Source: Rutidosis leptorrhynchoides
Taxonomy: Eukaryota > Streptophyta > Magnoliopsida > Asterales > Asteraceae
Assembly: GCF_046630445.1 (NCBI RefSeq)
Contig: NC_092336.1
Coordinates: forward strand, 505,997,001 to 506,061,000
Direction: 5' to 3'
DNA length: 64,000 bases
Shown: piece by piece, positions 61,215 through 64,000 of the stretch
Layout: each line of letters starts with the position of its first letter
Numbering within the stretch: the stretch's first letter is position 1
Notes under the pieces: model-generated
Databases searched by the model: none
Told to the model about the DNA's origin: nothing
What the model saw: the letters and a program-made list of their open reading frames with translations, nothing else
Program-made: the position numbers and the translations under genes

Positions 61215-61854
61215 TGTGACACCGCTAAAAAAAAAATTTATACGTGGCGGAAGCATTTATTTATAATTACCAAATACACTTTAACAGTGTCACGTGACAA
61301 CATAACAAAATACATGTTTTAAATGGAAGAGACGTAATTACATTCGATTTACAAAAGAACACAGTTCATATGATAAAAGACTTCATCAGAGTTAAACACT
61401 GTCAAACATAACATTATCATGCCCGTCTTCTCCCAAAAGCAATATCTACAAAGCTACAACCTGCAGGGAGGAGATGGAGGGGAATTAACACGAAGCTAAG
61501 TGAGTACGACTAACTACAGGCAATAGTATACAGGAACCGTCATACTAATCATGTCACAAAATCTAACACACAAACATCACCCAAGTGTCGTCTACAGAGA
61601 CTCTGGCGGCTCAGCCAAACCATTAACCACCAGTTGATTGGACTGGGGCTTACCATAAGTTCCTCCACCACCGTGTTGTATATATATAATCCACACGCGA
61701 CGGACGTGTCATTCACACATATATGCACCACGATTGTCTAGGCTACCACATGAGGAACCCAACCCGCAGGTTGATCTCTCCTACCGAGGCTACCACACAA
61801 TAGGGACGCACTGGGCTCCAGCAGACAAGCATCAACTAACATGCAGTCATCACA
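61215..61854. repeat. Probable solo LTR or LTR fragment (about 640 bp)
   Basis: Starts tgtgacaccgct and ends catcaca, with terminal tgtga/tcaca inverted ends and no coding content. It lies between the LINE fragment and the right family-E LTR. The family is not identified. Confidence 0.4.
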
Positions 61855-63197
61855 ACTGAAATGCCCCGTTCATATCGATTATAAACGATTCACAATAGTT
61901 GATTTCATTACGAGGTATTTGACCTCTACATGATACATTTTACAAACAATGCATTCGTCTTTGAAAGACAAACTTTCATTACATCAAAAGTTGACAGACA
62001 TTCATACCATTTCATAATATATCAAACTATCAATGACTTAATAATAATCTTGATGAACTCAACGACTCGAATGCAACGTCTTTTGAAATATGTCATGAAT
62101 GACTCCAAGTAATATCTCTAAAATGAGCAAATGCACAGCGGAAGATTTCTTTCATACTTGAGAATAAACATGTTTTAAAGTGTCAACCAAAAGGTTGGTG
62201 AGTTCATAGGTTTATCATAAGCAATAAAATTCATCATTTTGATAGACCACAAGATTTAAATACAGTACACCTATCTCGTGTACGAAACCATTTTTCATAA
62301 TGCTTAGCAGAGTAGGTTCGTATCCTTTTATCCCCCGTAGGTTGCTTCGCGATTTTTAATAACCGTACACATATCTCATGCACAAAAATAACATACACAT
62401 AACCTGTGTATAAAATCATTCCCTCGATACATAACATTCACTTTGCATCCATTGCTTGGCTTGGTAACCGACCTTAACATATAATGCGCATCAATAATAT
62501 CCCCAAAACAGAACATCTCGTCTGTATAATATATAAACTTCGAAGTACTAAACACCACACCCACTAGCTCTTCCGTCTAGTGAACATTCTGAGTGGGGGT
62601 GTTAAACCCGGTAGCTACCTTTAGGATTCACGTGAATTAGGGCCATACCCATTTTCTAATTCTTAGGTTACCAAGCAATAATAATCAAGGGGAAATATTC
62701 ACATCAATTGGTGGCAATCATCATGTCCACCTAATTCAATAATAATCAACAGAACTTCTGTCTGTATAATAATTCATTCGAGGAATATTTTATTTGTGTC
62801 TATCTCGTCAAACATTTATAAAAGCATTTCATGTATTCTCCGTCCAAAAATATAGATTGCAAAAGCATTTAATAAAACAGTTGTAAAACAGTTATAAAGC
62901 AGCGCATGTATTCTCAGTCCCAAAAATGTAAAGAGCATAAGGGAATCAAATGAAAACAAAATATTGTATTTTGTAGTAAAAATACATATGATGGCACTGA
63001 ACAAGTGCAGGGTTGACCTCGGATTCACGAACCTATATCATTTGTATATTTATTAATATACATAATTGTAATCGAAGAAATATATATATAAATTTATTAG
63101 TTATATCCTTTTTATATTAATAATATATATATGTTTCTTGTATTCATTTTGTTAGATAAAAATATTAATTTTTATTATGTTATATGTATTAAATATA

Positions 63198-63204
<7 letters not shown>

Positions 63205-63279
<75 letters not shown>
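63205..63279. repeat. (TA)n microsatellite
   Basis: Uninterrupted TA run in the right family-E LTR, in the same relative place as 45246-45352. Confidence 0.95.
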
Positions 63280-63281
<2 letters not shown>

Positions 63282-63667
63282 TTTGTATATTAATAATAGT
63301 AATTATGATAATACATAAATAATATTAATAGTGGTAAAAATGATAATAATTATAATACTTAATATTACTAATAAGATAATAATGTTAATAATCTTATTAA
63401 TGATAATAATAATAATGATATTAATAATTATAATTGTAGAATATTAATTTTACTGATAATGATAGCTATAATACTGATTTTAGTAATTACATAATAATAC
63501 TCGTGATAATACAAATAATAATGCTTATGTTAATATTAACAATTCTATTATTTATAAAAAGATACTAATACTAATATTTACGAAAATAATAATAATTTGT
63601 ATTATTTTCATAGTGATAATAATAATAAACCTTTTCATCATAAAGATAATAATATTAAATTTTTAAA

Positions 63668-63668
<1 letters not shown>

Positions 63669-63737
<69 letters not shown>
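63669..63737. repeat. (AAT)n microsatellite
   Basis: About 23 aat units; open frames of poly-Ile across it are artefacts. Confidence 0.95.
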
Positions 63738-63738
<1 letters not shown>

Positions 63739-64000
63739 ATATATTAGTAATAATAATAGTATTAATAATTATAATAACACTAATTAATAATAATAGTCAT
63801 AATAATAACCTTAACTTTCATCATACATAATGATATTACTAACAAATATTAATTATAATATCAATAGCAACAATAATAAAAATAATATTAACAATAATAA
63901 TAATAATAATAATAGTAATAATAATAATTTTTAACAATTAAAAACTACCTAAAAAGTTCTTCTAAAAAGAAAACACCCAAAATTGGGCTCGAACTCGAGA

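Larger units (their letters stand above)
61857..64000 (-). repeat. Family-E LTR, minus orientation (runs off window)
   Basis: Starts tgaaatgccccgttcat, the inverted form of the 46260 end. No PBS lies next to it (left flank cacaac), so this is a solo LTR or a 3' LTR. It shares with 43344-46260 the order: LTR end, TA tract, AAT-rich block, box-B-like gttcgagcc. Confidence 0.78.

Overview
The window looks like nuclear DNA of a flowering plant: spliced eukaryotic genes, Ty3/Gypsy LTR retrotransposons of the chromovirus (Tekay-like) and Athila lineages, and a very AT-rich background. The LTR style suggests a large-genome eudicot, probably Asteraceae. That family assignment is an inference from general familiarity and was not searched.

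Positions 1-46260 are a stack of nested retrotransposons. An LTR of family E (43344-46260) was entered by a long chromovirus-type element B (5' LTR remnant 7442-8739, internal region 8740-32252, 3' LTR to 43343). B was itself entered three times. Non-autonomous element A (1-7441, + strand) sits in its 5' LTR. A complete Athila-type element D (12756-29681, - strand, 5-bp target duplication, LTRs with no difference seen by eye) sits in its reverse-transcriptase region. Non-autonomous element C (33352-40949, - strand, 5-bp target duplication), a relative of A, sits in its 3' LTR. B's gag-pol carries at least nine in-frame stops and one frameshift; D's gag-pol is one unbroken reading frame.

B carries unusual cargo between its primer-binding site and gag: an acidic orphan ORF and an F-box-like pseudogene that resembles a captured host gene. 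A, B and C share a bipartite layout. The motif taacgggtaggta occurs once at the 3' LTR junction, behind a hairpin, and once inside, after the leader ORF or ORFs. D carries two extra ORFs behind pol, each preceded by a splice-acceptor-like site, and three kinds of location with paired GC-rich palindromes exactly 31 bp apart.

Positions 46261-61856 are the genic island. A GAUT1-type galacturonosyltransferase gene (+, ten coding exons, 50283-55670) and a URT1-type terminal uridylyltransferase gene (-, six coding exons, 56607-59892) converge tail to tail. The two are functionally unrelated: cell-wall pectin synthesis and mRNA 3'-end uridylation. GAUT1 intron 9 contains a hAT-type MITE inside a probable Stowaway-like MITE. 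The island ends with a LINE fragment, a probable LTR fragment, and a second family-E LTR in opposite orientation (61857-64000) running off the window.
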